Of a stretch of DNA of 64,000 bases, positions 16,487 to 27,340 are shown in pieces (position 1 is the first letter of the stretch; every line of letters begins with the position of its first letter). Below the pieces are notes generated by a model, which was given only the letters and a program-made list of their open reading frames with translations, was not told the DNA's origin and searched no databases. Origin of the DNA: Streptomyces sp. PT12 (GTDB lineage Bacteria; Actinomycetota; Actinomycetes; Streptomycetales; Streptomycetaceae); the NCBI RefSeq assembly GCF_003311645.1, contig NZ_QEST01000131.1:42059-106058 (forward strand). The letters are read 5' to 3'. Both the position numbers and the translations under genes were made by a program.

Positions 16487-18996
16487 GTGAGCCAGGGGTG
16501 CCGCTGCCCCGGCTGATGGTCGCCGCCCCCTCGTCGGGACAGGGCAAGACCACCGTCGCCACCGGGCTGATGGCCGCCCTGCGGGCGGCCGGGCACGAGG
16601 TCAGCGGCCACAAGGTCGGCCCCGACTACATCGACCCCGGCTACCACGCGCTGGCCACGGGGCGCCCGGGCCGCAACCTCGATCCCCACCTCGTCGGCGA
16701 GGAACGCGTCGCCCCCCTTCTGCTGCACGGCGCCGATGGCGCCGAAGTCGCCGTGATCGAGGGCGTGATGGGGCTGCACGACGGCAGGCTCGGAACGGGT
16801 GGCTTCGCGTCGTCCGCCCACGTCGCCACGCTGACCCGCACCCCCGTCGTGCTCGTCATGGACGTCGCGGGGCAGTCCAGATCCGTCGCCGCCGCGGCGG
16901 TGGGCATGGCCGCCTTCGCCCCCGAGGTGCGCGTGGCCGGGGTCGTGCTCAACCGGGCGGGCTCCGCCCGCAACACCGCGGAGATCGAGCGGTCCCTTGA
17001 GCGTGCCGGGCTCCCCGTCCTCGGGGTCGTGCCACGCGACGACCGCCTGTCCGCGCCCTCGCGCCATCTGGGCCTCGTCCCGGTCGCCGAACGCGACGAT
17101 CCGGCGCGGCTGATCGCGCGCCTCGGCGAGCGGATGGCCCGCCATCTCGACCTCGACGCGCTCCTGTCCGTCGCCCGCGCCGCCCCTCGGCTCGACGCCC
17201 GGCCCTGGCGCCCGGGCCGCGAGGTCACCGCGGTCGGCGACGCGCGCCCGGTCGTCGCCATGGCGGGCGGGCGCGCGTTCACGTTCCGGTACGCCGAGAC
17301 CGAGGAGCTGCTGGCGGCGGCCGGGTGCGCGGTGGTCACCTTCGACCCGCTCACCGACAGCGCGCTCCCCCCTGGCACCCGCGGCATCTATCTCGGCGGC
17401 GGCTTCCCCGAGGTCTACGCGGCCGACCTCGCCGCCAATCGCGCCCTCCTGCGCGACCTGCGCGCCGCCGTGCTCGGCGGCGTCCCCACCGTGGCCGAGT
17501 GCGCCGGGCTGCTCTATCTCTCCGCGTCCCTCGACGGCGCCGAGCTGGCCGGGGTCCTGCCGACCGCCGCCGCCATGACCGAACGGCTCACCCTGCGTTA
17601 CGCCGTCGCGACCGCGGCCGCGGACAGCGTGGTCACCCGGGCGGGGGAGCGGGTGACGGGCCATGAGTTCCACCGCACGCGGACCTCGCCCGCGGCCGGT
17701 GCCGCCCCGGCCTGGCGGATCGAGGGCGAGGCCATGGGATTCGCCTCGGCCACGTGCCACGCCTCGTATCTGCACATCCACTGGGCGGGCCACCCCCGGC
17801 TCGCGCAGCGGTTCGCCGACGCCGTCCACGCCGCGCCACCGCGTGTCACGGCCGCGCCTCCCCCCGCCGAACCGCCGGGCCCCGGCCCCGACGGCGGCCC
17901 GATGCCCGACCCGCTGCGCCACCACGGCGACAGCGAGACCGGGCCGGGGCTGCTCGACTTCGCTGTCAACGTGTACGACGGCGGGCGGCCCGAGTGGCTC
18001 GACCGGGCGCTGCGGCGCAGTCTCGCGCGGGTGGCCGACTATCCCGACCCGGCGCCCGCACGGGCCGCCATCGCCGAACGCCATGGGCGCGGCCGCCACG
18101 ACGTGCTCCCCACGGCGGGCGCCGCCGAGGCGTTCACCCTGCTGGCCCGCCTGCGCGCCTGGCGGCGGCCCGTCGTCGTCCACCCCCAGTTCACCGAGCC
18201 GCATGTCGCGCTCGAACAGGCGGGCCACCGCGTCACGCCTGTACTCTGCGCTCCCGAGTGCGGGTTCGGGCTCGACCCGGCGCGGGTGCCGGAGGACGCC
18301 GACCTCGTCGTCATCGGCAACCCCACCAACCCCACGGGCGTGCTCCACCCCGCCGATCTGGTGCGCGGACTGAGGCGCGCGGGGCGCCTCGTCGTCGTGG
18401 ACGAGGCGTTCATGGACGCCGTGCCGGGCGAGGCGGAGTCGCTGGTGCGGGAGCGCCTGTCGGGAGTCGCCGTGATCCGCAGCCTCACCAAGCACTGGTC
18501 CATCCCCGGCGTGCGCGCGGGGTATGTGGTCGCGCAGCCCGAGGTGATCCGCGAACTCGCCGCCCTCCAGCCGCCGTGGTCGGTCTCGACGACGGCCGTC
18601 GAGGCCATGGTCGCCACGTGTTCGGCCGCGGCGGCGGCCGAGGGCCGCGACCGGGCCCGCGCTCTCGCGCGGTGGCGCGGCGACCTCGAGGAAGGACTCC
18701 GGCGCAGGGGCTACGACGTCGTGCCCTCGTCGGCGCCGTTCGTCCTCGCCCGCCTCGGGGAGGGCACCCACGCGCTGCTGCGCGCCCGAGGTGTCGCGGT
18801 GCGGAGGGCCGACACCTTCCCCGGGCTCGGCGCCGACTGGGTCCGCGTCGCCGCCCGCCCCGCCGACCGCACGCGGCGGCTCTTCGCCGCACTCGACGCC
18901 TGTCGGCCGCACGGCCCGCACGGCCCACACGGCGCGCACGGCCCACACGGCGATGCCCCGAGCGCCCCGAGCGCCCCGAAGGAGCGCCCCGCGTGA
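16471..18996 (+). CDS. cobB: Fused cobyrinate a,c-diamide synthase (CobB) and threonine-phosphate decarboxylase-like aminotransferase (CobC)
   Basis: An 841-residue fusion. Residues about 12-450 are CobB: P-loop PSSGQGKTTVA, DYIDPGYH, and a class I glutamine amidotransferase domain with its Cys near residue 343 in VAECAGLLYLS. After a Pro-rich linker, residues about 480-825 are a PLP-dependent CobC/HisC-like protein with GNPTNPTG and the Schiff-base Lys near 674 in SLTKHWSIPGVRAGY. CobB amidates the a and c side chains of cobyrinate; CobC supplies the aminopropanol moiety. The C-terminus carries PHG repeats (18905-18955). The start is GTG 16471 or possibly GTG 16498. The stop overlaps cobD (GTGA). 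Confidence 0.9.
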   Translation: MSRLSGEPGVPLPRLMVAAPSSGQGKTTVATGLMAALRAAGHEVSGHKVGPDYIDPGYHALATGRPGRNLDPHLVGEERVAPLLLHGADGAEVAVIEGVMGLHDGRLGTGGFASSAHVATLTRTPVVLVMDVAGQSRSVAAAAVGMAAFAPEVRVAGVVLNRAGSARNTAEIERSLERAGLPVLGVVPRDDRLSAPSRHLGLVPVAERDDPARLIARLGERMARHLDLDALLSVARAAPRLDARPWRPGREVTAVGDARPVVAMAGGRAFTFRYAETEELLAAAGCAVVTFDPLTDSALPPGTRGIYLGGGFPEVYAADLAANRALLRDLRAAVLGGVPTVAECAGLLYLSASLDGAELAGVLPTAAAMTERLTLRYAVATAAADSVVTRAGERVTGHEFHRTRTSPAAGAAPAWRIEGEAMGFASATCHASYLHIHWAGHPRLAQRFADAVHAAPPRVTAAPPPAEPPGPGPDGGPMPDPLRHHGDSETGPGLLDFAVNVYDGGRPEWLDRALRRSLARVADYPDPAPARAAIAERHGRGRHDVLPTAGAAEAFTLLARLRAWRRPVVVHPQFTEPHVALEQAGHRVTPVLCAPECGFGLDPARVPEDADLVVIGNPTNPTGVLHPADLVRGLRRAGRLVVVDEAFMDAVPGEAESLVRERLSGVAVIRSLTKHWSIPGVRAGYVVAQPEVIRELAALQPPWSVSTTAVEAMVATCSAAAAAEGRDRARALARWRGDLEEGLRRRGYDVVPSSAPFVLARLGEGTHALLRARGVAVRRADTFPGLGADWVRVAARPADRTRRLFAALDACRPHGPHGPHGAHGPHGDAPSAPSAPKERPA

Positions 18997-19952
18997 ACGA
19001 CGCCCCGCACGCCCGGCTCGCCGCCGCCCGGGCCGCCGGGCTGCTGCTCGGCTTCGCCGCCGACCGGCTGTTCGGCGACCCGCGCCGCCGCCACCCGGTG
19101 GCGGGCTTCGGCGCCGCGGCCTCGGCCCTGGAGCGGCGGATGTACGCCGACAGCCGCGCCCTGGGCCTTGCCCACACCGGAACGCTTGTCGCGGGGGCCG
19201 TCCTGGCCGGCCACGCCGCGGCCCGCCTCACCCAGCGGCGCCCGCTCGCCCACGCCGCCCTCACCGCGGCCGCCACCTGGGCGGTGCTCGGCGGCCGCTC
19301 CCTCGAACGCGAGGCGCTCGCCGTCCACGCCCTTGTCGAACGCGGCGACCTGCCCGCGGCGCGGCGGCGGCTCACCCACCTGGTCGGGCGCGACACCGGA
19401 GCCCTCGACGAGCCCGGCATCGCCAGGGCCGTGGTCGAGTCCGTCGCCGAGAACACCTCGGACGCCGTCGTGGCGCCCCTGGTGTGGGGCGCGTTCGCCG
19501 GTGTCCCCGGGCTGCTCGGCCACCGCGCGGCCAACACCCTCGACGCCATGGTGGGGCACCGTTCGCCCCGGTACGCGCGGTTCGGCTGGGCCGCGGCCCG
19601 GCTCGACGACGTGCTCAACCTGCCGGGCTCGCGGCTCGGCGGCCTCCTCACCGCGGCGGCGGAGCCGTCCCGGGCGGGCCCGGCGCTCGCGGCCTGGCGC
19701 GCGGACGCCGCCGCCCACCCCAGCCCGAACGCCGGTGTCGTGGAGGCGGCCTTCGCCGGATCGCTCGGCGTCCGCCTCGGCGGCACCAACCGCTATGGCG
19801 CCAGGGTCGAGCACCGCGCGGTCCTCGGCACCGGGCGCCCCGCGGGGCGGGCCGACATCCCGCGGGCCGCCGCGCTCGCGCGCCGGGTCGGCGCCGGGGC
19901 CGCCCTGGTGGCGGCCGGTGTCGCCCTGGCCCGCGCGGGCCGCCGCCGTTGA
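18993..19952 (+). CDS. cobD: Adenosylcobinamide-phosphate synthase (CobD/CbiB), membrane protein
   Basis: A 319-residue integral membrane enzyme joining the aminopropanol phosphate (from CobC) to adenosylcobyric acid. Signatures are GFAADRLFGDPRRRHPVAGFG, VVESVAENTSDAVVAPL, AANTLDAMVGHRSPRY and GGTNRYGARVEHR. Hydrophobic segments at about residues 55-75, 85-105, 155-175 and 290-312 fit membrane spans. The GTG start overlaps the preceding stop (GTGA). It closes the unit under riboswitch 2 and ends 8 bp before the convergent cobK stop. Confidence 0.95.
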   Translation: MNDAPHARLAAARAAGLLLGFAADRLFGDPRRRHPVAGFGAAASALERRMYADSRALGLAHTGTLVAGAVLAGHAAARLTQRRPLAHAALTAAATWAVLGGRSLEREALAVHALVERGDLPAARRRLTHLVGRDTGALDEPGIARAVVESVAENTSDAVVAPLVWGAFAGVPGLLGHRAANTLDAMVGHRSPRYARFGWAAARLDDVLNLPGSRLGGLLTAAAEPSRAGPALAAWRADAAAHPSPNAGVVEAAFAGSLGVRLGGTNRYGARVEHRAVLGTGRPAGRADIPRAAALARRVGAGAALVAAGVALARAGRRR

Positions 19953-19959
19953 CGCGCTG

Positions 19960-20679
19960 TCACCGCGGCCCGAGGACCCACGCGGCCGCCTCGTCGACGT
20001 CGTGGACCGTGGGAACGCCCGAGGGGCCGGGCGGGCGGCGGACGACGACCACCGGCACGGACAGCCGCGCGGCGGCGGCCATCTTCGGCCAGGTGAAGGT
20101 GCCGCCCGAGTCCTTGGTGACGAGCACGTCGACGGCGTGGCGGCGCATCAACTCCAGCTCGCCGTCCAGGTGATAGGGCCCCCGGCTGGTGATCAGCCGC
20201 CACCGCCCGGGCAGCGGCAGGGCCGGGGGGTCCACGACGCGGGCGACGACGGGGCGGTGGGCGAGCGCCGGCACGAAGCGGCCCAGCTCCTGGCGGCCCA
20301 CCGTCAGGAACGGGCGGGCGCCGAGCGCCGCCGCCTCGTCGGCAGCCCGCTCGTGCGTGCCGACCCACCTCCAGCCGGGACGTGGCTCCCACCCCGGGCG
20401 TTCGAGGCGCAGCAGGGGCACATCGGTGCAGGCGGCCGCCGCGTTCGCGGTCATGCCCACGGCGAACGGATGGGTGGCGTCGACGACCGCGTCATAGCCC
20501 GCGAGCGCGGCGCGCAGCCCGGGAACGCCGCCGAAGCCCCCGAAGCGGACCCGCCCGACGGGCAGTCGGGGCCGCGCCACGCGCCCGGCCAGGGACGTCG
20601 TGACGTCGACGCCCTCGCCGACCAGGCGCGCCGCGAGCGCGCGGGCCTCCGATGTGCCGCCGAGCAGCAGCAGCCTCAT
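19960..20679 (-). CDS. cobK: Precorrin-6A reductase
   Basis: A 239-residue NADPH-dependent reductase converting precorrin-6A to precorrin-6B. It has the N-terminal [19 protein letters not shown] Rossmann start, [16 protein letters not shown], the [16 protein letters not shown] region and the C-terminal [17 protein letters not shown] signature with conserved Lys and Gly. Length is normal. The ATG overlaps the cobQ stop (ATGA). It is the last gene of the long leftward unit that begins with btuF under riboswitch 3. Confidence 0.94.
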   Translation of the reverse strand: MRLLLLGGTSEARALAARLVGEGVDVTTSLAGRVARPRLPVGRVRFGGFGGVPGLRAALAGYDAVVDATHPFAVGMTANAAAACTDVPLLRLERPGWEPRPGWRWVGTHERAADEAAALGARPFLTVGRQELGRFVPALAHRPVVARVVDPPALPLPGRWRLITSRGPYHLDGELELMRRHAVDVLVTKDSGGTFTWPKMAAAARLSVPVVVVRRPPGPSGVPTVHDVDEAAAWVLGPR

Positions 20680-22157
20680 GCCGCGCCCCCGGGGGCCAGG
20701 ACCGGCAGCCCGGGGGGCGCCCCGTCCCTGGCAAGCGCCAGCAGCGCGCCGACGTCGAGATGGCGCTCGACCAGATCGGCGATCAGCTCGACGCGGCGCT
20801 CGCGGGCCGCCGCGAAGCTCACCCCGGACGGGGCCAGGCCGAGCGTCTCGGCCAGGAACGCCGAGCGCAGGGCGTCGCCCTCGAAGGCGCCGTGCCACAG
20901 CGTGCCGAAGACGTTGCCCGCCCGAACGCCGCCGAGGAACTCCCGGGCGGAGCCGCCGACCGTGACGCGCCCGTGGTGGATCTCGTAGCCCGCCGCGGGC
21001 ACGCCCAGCGCCGTCCCCTTCGGCAGCCGCAGCGTCTTGGCCTCGGCGAACTCGGTGCGCACATCGAGCAGTCCGAGCCCGTCGACGTCCGAGCCCGCCG
21101 CCCCCTCCACGCCATGCGGGTCGGCGATGCGGCGGCCCAGCAGCTGGAAGCCGCCGCAGATCCCGAGCAGCGGCTTGCCCCGGCGCGCGTGGTCTGCGAT
21201 GGCGCGGTCGAGGCCCCTGGCCCGCAGCCAGGCGAGGTCGGCGAGCGTGGCGCGGGTGCCGGGCAGCACCAGCAGGTCGGCGTCGGCGACGTCCCGCGGA
21301 TCGGAGGCGAACACGACGTCGAGGTCGGGTTCGAGGCCGAGCGCGTCCATGTCGGTGACGTTGCTGATCCTCGGGAGCCTGACGACCACGACGCGCCGCG
21401 CGCCGTCGCGGTCCGACCGCCGCCCCACCAGGTCGAGGGCGTCCTCCGCGTCCAGCCACAGCCCGGGCGCCCACGGAAGAACGCCGAACACCCGCCGCCC
21501 CGTGAGGCGTTCCAGGTCGGCCAGCCCGGGGCGGAGCAGGTCGCCATCGCCCCTGAACCTGTTCACCACGAACCCCGCGATCAGCGCCTGGTCGGCCGCC
21601 CCGAGCAGCCCCACCGTTCCGTACAGGGCGGCGAAGACGCCGCCCCTGTCGATGTCGCCGACGACGACGGCGGGCAGCGAGGCGTGCCGGGCGAGGCCCA
21701 TGTTCACATAGTCGCTCGCCCGCAGGTTGATCTCGGCGGGGGAGCCCGCGCCCTCGGCCACGACCACGTCGTGCCGCGCGGCCAGGTCGTCGAACGCGCC
21801 GTGCGCGGCCTCGGCGAGGTGCCGTCGCCCCGTGGCGAAGTCCCGTGCGGAGACCTCGCCCGCCGGGTGCCCGAGCAGCACCACATGGCTGCGCCGGTCG
21901 CCACCCGGCTTGAGCAGCACCGGGTTCATGGCGGGCTCGGGGCGCACGCGCGCGGCCAGCGCCTGCACCCACTGGGCGCGGCCGATCTCGGCGGGCCGCC
22001 CGTCGGGGCCGAGGCAGACCATCGAGTTGTTGGACATGTTCTGCGCCTTGTACGGGGCGACCCGCACGCCCCGGCGGGCGAACGCGCGGCACAGCCCCGT
22101 CGTCACGACGCTCTTCCCGGCGTCCGATGTGGCGCCCGCGATCAGCAGTCCCGCCAT
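20676..22157 (-). CDS. cobQ: Cobyric acid synthase
   Basis: A 493-residue glutamine-dependent amidotransferase that amidates side chains b, d, e and g. The N-terminal P-loop reads [14 protein letters not shown], followed by [29 protein letters not shown] and [11 protein letters not shown]. The class I amidotransferase half has its nucleophile in [11 protein letters not shown] and the conserved GYEIHHG and [17 protein letters not shown] overlap couples it to cobF upstream, and the stop overlaps cobK downstream. Confidence 0.96.
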   Translation of the reverse strand: MAGLLIAGATSDAGKSVVTTGLCRAFARRGVRVAPYKAQNMSNNSMVCLGPDGRPAEIGRAQWVQALAARVRPEPAMNPVLLKPGGDRRSHVVLLGHPAGEVSARDFATGRRHLAEAAHGAFDDLAARHDVVVAEGAGSPAEINLRASDYVNMGLARHASLPAVVVGDIDRGGVFAALYGTVGLLGAADQALIAGFVVNRFRGDGDLLRPGLADLERLTGRRVFGVLPWAPGLWLDAEDALDLVGRRSDRDGARRVVVVRLPRISNVTDMDALGLEPDLDVVFASDPRDVADADLLVLPGTRATLADLAWLRARGLDRAIADHARRGKPLLGICGGFQLLGRRIADPHGVEGAAGSDVDGLGLLDVRTEFAEAKTLRLPKGTALGVPAAGYEIHHGRVTVGGSAREFLGGVRAGNVFGTLWHGAFEGDALRSAFLAETLGLAPSGVSFAAARERRVELIADLVERHLDVGALLALARDGAPPGLPVLAPGGAA

Positions 22158-22876
22158 CAGCGCACCCGGCGGAGCAGGTGGATCTCCATGACCCAGCCCG
22201 CGGCCGCCCTGGCCCGTTCGCGGGCCGCCGCCAGCCCGGGAAGAACGTCGCCGACGCGCCCGTGCGCCAACTCCTCGCCCTCCGCGCCGAGGTTGGCGCC
22301 CCACCAGATCGTCCAGTCGGCGAGTCCCGAAAGGTCGGGGTCGCCGCCCAGGAGGACGACGACGTTCTCCTGCCCGCCGTCGACGGCCTCGCGCAGTCGG
22401 CGCGCCGTGGTGACATGGACGGGCCTGCCGACCTCGTGCAGCACGATCCGGTGCCGGGCGGCGAGGAGTTGGGGCGCGCTGATGCCCGGCAGCACGTCCC
22501 ATGTGGCCCGCAGGCGGCCGGCGAGCCGCCCGACCACGCGGATCGTGGAGTCGTAGAGCGAGGGGTCGCCCCACACGAGGAAGCCCGCGGTGCCGCGGCG
22601 GCGCGCCAGCTCCCGCTCGTACGCGGCCGCTCTGGCGTCGTGCCAGGCGGCGACCGCCGCGGGGTAGTCGGCCGGGTCGCCGCGGTCGCGCGCGGGGTCG
22701 GGGACGGCGACGAGCTCGACGCCGTGCCGCTCGCAGATCGCGCGCCGCACGGCGAGGAGCCCGTCGTCGGCGGACTTGCGGGGCGCGAGCACATAGTCGG
22801 TGCCGCGCAGCGCCTCGGCGACCTCGGGCGTCACATGCCGCGGGCCCATGCCGATGCCGAGGACCCGGATCCTCAT
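22157..22876 (-). CDS. cobF: Precorrin-6A synthase (deacetylating)
   Basis: A 239-residue SAM-dependent C-1 methyltransferase. It shows [19 protein letters not shown] at the N-terminus, [27 protein letters not shown] in place of the usual GDP loop, [13 protein letters not shown] and [11 protein letters not shown]. CobF defines the aerobic (oxygen-dependent) pathway. Its ATG overlaps the cobN stop (ATGA), and its stop shares one base with the cobQ ATG. Confidence 0.93.
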   Translation of the reverse strand: MRIRVLGIGMGPRHVTPEVAEALRGTDYVLAPRKSADDGLLAVRRAICERHGVELVAVPDPARDRGDPADYPAAVAAWHDARAAAYERELARRRGTAGFLVWGDPSLYDSTIRVVGRLAGRLRATWDVLPGISAPQLLAARHRIVLHEVGRPVHVTTARRLREAVDGGQENVVVLLGGDPDLSGLADWTIWWGANLGAEGEELAHGRVGDVLPGLAAARERARAAAGWVMEIHLLRRVR

Positions 22877-25800
22877 CGTTCGCCCTCCTGACCGTCCTCC
22901 TGACCGTCCTCCAGGTCGCCCTCCAGGTCGCCCTCGACCTCCAGGTAGACCTGCCGCATCGCGGCCAGCAGGCCGGGGTCGGGCTCCGCCCACAGGCCGC
23001 GCTCGGCCGCCTCGTGGAGCCGCTCGACGATGCCGCGCAGCGCCCAGGGGTTGGACCGGCGCAGGAAGCGCTGGTTCGTCTCGTCGATGACGTACTGCCG
23101 GGCCAGCTCCTCGTACATGCCGTCGTGCACGACGCCCGCGGTGGCGTCGAAGCCGTACAGGTAGTCGACCGTGGCGGCCAGCTCGAACGCGCCCTTGTAG
23201 CCGTGCCGCCGCATCGCCGCGAGCCACCGGGGATTGACCACGCGGGCCCTGAAGATGCGGGAGGTCTCCTCGGCCAGGGTGCGGGTGCGCACCGCGTCGG
23301 GCGAGGTGGAGTCCCCGACATACGCCTTGGGGTCCGTCCCGGTGAGGGCGCGAACGGTCGCGATCATGCCGCCGTGGTACTGGAAGTAGTCGTCGGAGTC
23401 GGCGATGTCGTGCTCGCGGCTGTCGACGTTCTTGGCCGCGACCTTGATCCTGCGGTAGTTGGCGCGCATGTCGTCGGCCGCGGGGGCGCCGTCGAGGCCG
23501 CGCCCGTAGGCGAAGCCGCCCCACGCCGTGTAGACCTCGGCCAGGTCGTCGTCGTCGCGCCACGACCCGGACTCGACGGCCTGGAGGATCCCGGCCCCGT
23601 AGCTGCCGGGGCGCGAGCCGAAGACCCGCGTGGTCGCCCGGCGTTCGTCGCCGTGCCTGGCGAGGTCGGCGCGGGTGTGGGCCCGCACGAAGTTCCGCTC
23701 GTCCGGCTCGTCGAGCGCGGCGACCAGGCGGACCGCGTCGTCGAGCAGCGCGACGGCGTGCGGGAACGCGTCGCGGAAGAACCCGGAGATGCGCACCGTG
23801 ACGTCGATGCGGGGGCGGCCGAGCTCGTCGAGGGGGACGACGGCGAGCCTGCCGACCCGGCGCGACTGCGCGTCCCACTCGGGGCGCACCCCCAGGAGCG
23901 CCAGGACCTCGGCGATGTCGTCCCCCGATGTGCGCATGGCGGACGTGCCCCACACGGACAGGCCGACGGACCGCGGATAGCCGCCCGTCTCCTCCAGGTA
24001 GCGCCGCACCAGCGACTCCGCCATCGCCTGACCGGCCTGCCACGCCAGACGCGACGGCACCGCGCGGGGGTCGACGGTGTAGAAGTTCCGCCCGGTCGGG
24101 AGCACATTCACCAGGCCGCGCAGCGGCGAGCCCGATGGCCCCGCGGGGACGAAGCCGCCGTCGAGCGCGTGGCGCACGGCGGCCAGCTCGTCGGAGGTGC
24201 GGGCAAGGCGCGGCACGACCTGCTCGGCGGCGAACGTCAGCACCCGGCGGACCTCCGCCGCGTCATGGAGCGCCGCTGCGGCGGCGGGGTCCCAGCCCGC
24301 CGCCTCCATCCCCTCGACCAGCGCGCGGGCCCTGGCCTCGAACGCGTCGACCTCGGCCGTGCCCGCCGCGGCGGCGTCCGCGAGCCCGAGCGCGGCGCGC
24401 AGGCCGGGAACGGCGTCGCCCACGCCACCCCACACCTGCGCCGCGCGCAGGATCGCGAGCACGAGGTTGACGCGGGCCGCGCCGGTCGGGGCCTCGCCCA
24501 GGATGTGCAGGCCGTCGCGGATCTGGGCGTCCTTGATCTCGCACAGCCAGCCGTCGACATGCAGGAGGAAGTCGTCGAACGCGTCGTCCTCGGGGCGTTC
24601 GTCGAGGCCGAGGTCGCGGTGCAGCTTGGCTGCCTGCATCAGCGTCCAGATCTCGCCCCGCACCGCGGGCAGCTTCGCCGGGTCCATCGCCGCGATGTTG
24701 GCGTGCTCGTCGAGGAGCTGTTCCAGCCGGGCGATGTCGCCGTAGGTCTCCGCCCTGGCCATCGGCGGCACGAGGTGGTCGACGATCGTGGCGTGCGCCC
24801 TGCGCTTGGCCTGCGCCCCCTCGCCGGGGTCGTTGACCAGGAACGGGTAGATCAGCGGCAGGTTGCCGAGCGCCGCGTCGGTGGCGCACGCGGCCGAGAG
24901 CGCGGCGTTCTTGCCGGGCAGCCACTCGAGCGAGCCGTGCTTGCCGAGGTGCACGACGGCATGGGCGCCGAAGCCGTGTTCGAGCCAGCGGTAGGCGCCG
25001 AGGTAGTGGTGGCTGGGCGGCAGGTCGGGGTCGTGGTAGATCGCGACGGGGTTCTCGCCGAAGCCGCGCGGGGGCTGGATCAGCAGCACGACGTTCCCCG
25101 CTGACAGGGTGGCCAGCACCAGCTCGCCCGCGTCGTTGACGAACAGGCTGCCGGGCGGCGGACCCCATGCCTCGGCCATCGCGTCGCGCAGCGCGGCGGG
25201 CAGGTCGCGGGTCCAGGCCGCGTACTCCGCCGCGCCGATGCGCACATGGGCGTCGGTCAGCTGCGCGGATGTCAGCCACTCCTCGTCCTGGCCGCCCGCG
25301 GCGACGAGGGCGTGGATGAGCGCGTCGCCCGCCTCGGTCTCCGTGAGGTCCGCGTCGAGGATGCGGACCACGGCGTTGTCCTGGCCCAGGTCGTAGCCGT
25401 CGCTCCGCAGTTGGCGCAGCAGGCGGACGGCCGAGACGGGGGTGTCGAGGCCGACGGCGTTGCCGATGCGCGCGTGCTTGGTGGGATACGCCGAGAGCAC
25501 GACGGCGATCCGCTTGTCCCGGTGGGGCGTCGAGCGCAGTCGGGCGTGGTGGACGGCGAGGCGGGCGACCCGGTCGCAGCGCTCGGGGTCGGCGACGTAG
25601 CGGGGCAGCCCGTCGGCGTCGAACTCCTTGAAGGAGAACGGCGCGGTGATGATCCGCCCGTCGAACTCGGGAATGGCGATCTGGGCGGCCGAGTCAAGCG
25701 GCGTGACCCCGTCGCTCGACGCCTCCCACTCGGCGCGGCTCGACGTGAGGCACAGCCCCTGGAGCACGGGTATGTCGAGCGCCGCCATCCGCCGCACGTC

Positions 25801-26517
25801 CCACGCCTCGTCGTCGCCCCCCGCGCCGACGGCCGATGGCACGGTGCCGCCGGCCGCCAGCACGGTGACGATCAGGGTGTCGAGGGTGCCGAGCGCGTCG
25901 TAAAGGCTCTCGGGCGCCGAGCGCAGGGAGCCCGCGAAGAGCGGCACCCCGACGGCCTGGCCCGTCGCGTCGATCGCGTCGGCCAGGGCGTGGGCGAACG
26001 CCGTGTTCCCGCTGGCCTCGTGGGCCCGGTAGTACAGCACGCCGACCCGCGGCAGCCCCCGCTCTGGGGCCTTCGGCCTGGCGGCGTAGCCCCACGGGGG
26101 GAGCGTGGCCGGTGGCGCGAAGCCCTCGCCGGTCAGCAGCACCGTGTCGGACAGGAACGCGTGCAGCTCGGCCAGGTTGGCGGGGCCGCCCTCCGCCAGG
26201 TAACGGTGGGCCTCGGCCGCGACGCCGATCGGCACGGTCGAGCGCTCCATCAGCTCGGCGTTGGGCTGCGCTTCCCCGCCGATGACCACCAGGGGAGTGC
26301 CCCGGTCACGGACGGCCCCGAGTCCGGGCCACAGGTCGCTCGGGGAGCCGAGGAGCCGGACGACGACGAGATCCGCGTCGGCGATGGCGGCGACCAGGGC
26401 TTCGTCGCCGGTCCGCGCGGGGTTGGCCCACCGCCACGCCGCGCCGCTGGCGCGGGCGGAGAGCAGGTCGGTGTCGGACGTGGACAGCAGCGCGATGCGC
26501 TTGGCGGGCTCGGCCAT
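22873..26517 (-). CDS. cobN: Cobaltochelatase large subunit
   Basis: A 1,214-residue CobN, the large subunit that inserts cobalt into hydrogenobyrinic acid a,c-diamide. The CobN/Mg-chelatase domain shows VGVLYYRAHEASGN, the metal-binding VVHLGKHGSLEWLPGK, FLVNDPGEGAQAKRR and the C-terminal LRRSNPWALRGIVERL. ATG 26517 was chosen over ATG 26547 because AGGAGGAA lies about 6-9 nt upstream and the family starts near here. The SD lies over the end of the upstream ATPase gene (13-nt gap). The probable ATPase partner is the ChlI/ChlD fusion at 13735-15828. Confidence 0.95.
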   Translation of the reverse strand: MAEPAKRIALLSTSDTDLLSARASGAAWRWANPARTGDEALVAAIADADLVVVRLLGSPSDLWPGLGAVRDRGTPLVVIGGEAQPNAELMERSTVPIGVAAEAHRYLAEGGPANLAELHAFLSDTVLLTGEGFAPPATLPPWGYAARPKAPERGLPRVGVLYYRAHEASGNTAFAHALADAIDATGQAVGVPLFAGSLRSAPESLYDALGTLDTLIVTVLAAGGTVPSAVGAGGDDEAWDVRRMAALDIPVLQGLCLTSSRAEWEASSDGVTPLDSAAQIAIPEFDGRIITAPFSFKEFDADGLPRYVADPERCDRVARLAVHHARLRSTPHRDKRIAVVLSAYPTKHARIGNAVGLDTPVSAVRLLRQLRSDGYDLGQDNAVVRILDADLTETEAGDALIHALVAAGGQDEEWLTSAQLTDAHVRIGAAEYAAWTRDLPAALRDAMAEAWGPPPGSLFVNDAGELVLATLSAGNVVLLIQPPRGFGENPVAIYHDPDLPPSHHYLGAYRWLEHGFGAHAVVHLGKHGSLEWLPGKNAALSAACATDAALGNLPLIYPFLVNDPGEGAQAKRRAHATIVDHLVPPMARAETYGDIARLEQLLDEHANIAAMDPAKLPAVRGEIWTLMQAAKLHRDLGLDERPEDDAFDDFLLHVDGWLCEIKDAQIRDGLHILGEAPTGAARVNLVLAILRAAQVWGGVGDAVPGLRAALGLADAAAAGTAEVDAFEARARALVEGMEAAGWDPAAAAALHDAAEVRRVLTFAAEQVVPRLARTSDELAAVRHALDGGFVPAGPSGSPLRGLVNVLPTGRNFYTVDPRAVPSRLAWQAGQAMAESLVRRYLEETGGYPRSVGLSVWGTSAMRTSGDDIAEVLALLGVRPEWDAQSRRVGRLAVVPLDELGRPRIDVTVRISGFFRDAFPHAVALLDDAVRLVAALDEPDERNFVRAHTRADLARHGDERRATTRVFGSRPGSYGAGILQAVESGSWRDDDDLAEVYTAWGGFAYGRGLDGAPAADDMRANYRRIKVAAKNVDSREHDIADSDDYFQYHGGMIATVRALTGTDPKAYVGDSTSPDAVRTRTLAEETSRIFRARVVNPRWLAAMRRHGYKGAFELAATVDYLYGFDATAGVVHDGMYEELARQYVIDETNQRFLRRSNPWALRGIVERLHEAAERGLWAEPDPGLLAAMRQVYLEVEGDLEGDLEDGQEDGQEGER

Positions 26518-26530
26518 CGCCGGGTTCCTC

Positions 26531-27336
<806 letters not shown>

Positions 27337-27340
<4 letters not shown>

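Noticed and set aside
18899-18955. Short tandem repeat as a possible regulatory element
   Set aside because: It is in frame and encodes PHG repeats at the C-terminus of the CobB-CobC fusion; coding explains it.
20652-22556. 634-codon rightward open frame opposite cobQ/cobF
   Set aside because: No recognisable motif, no start signal; explained by codon bias of cobQ on the other strand.
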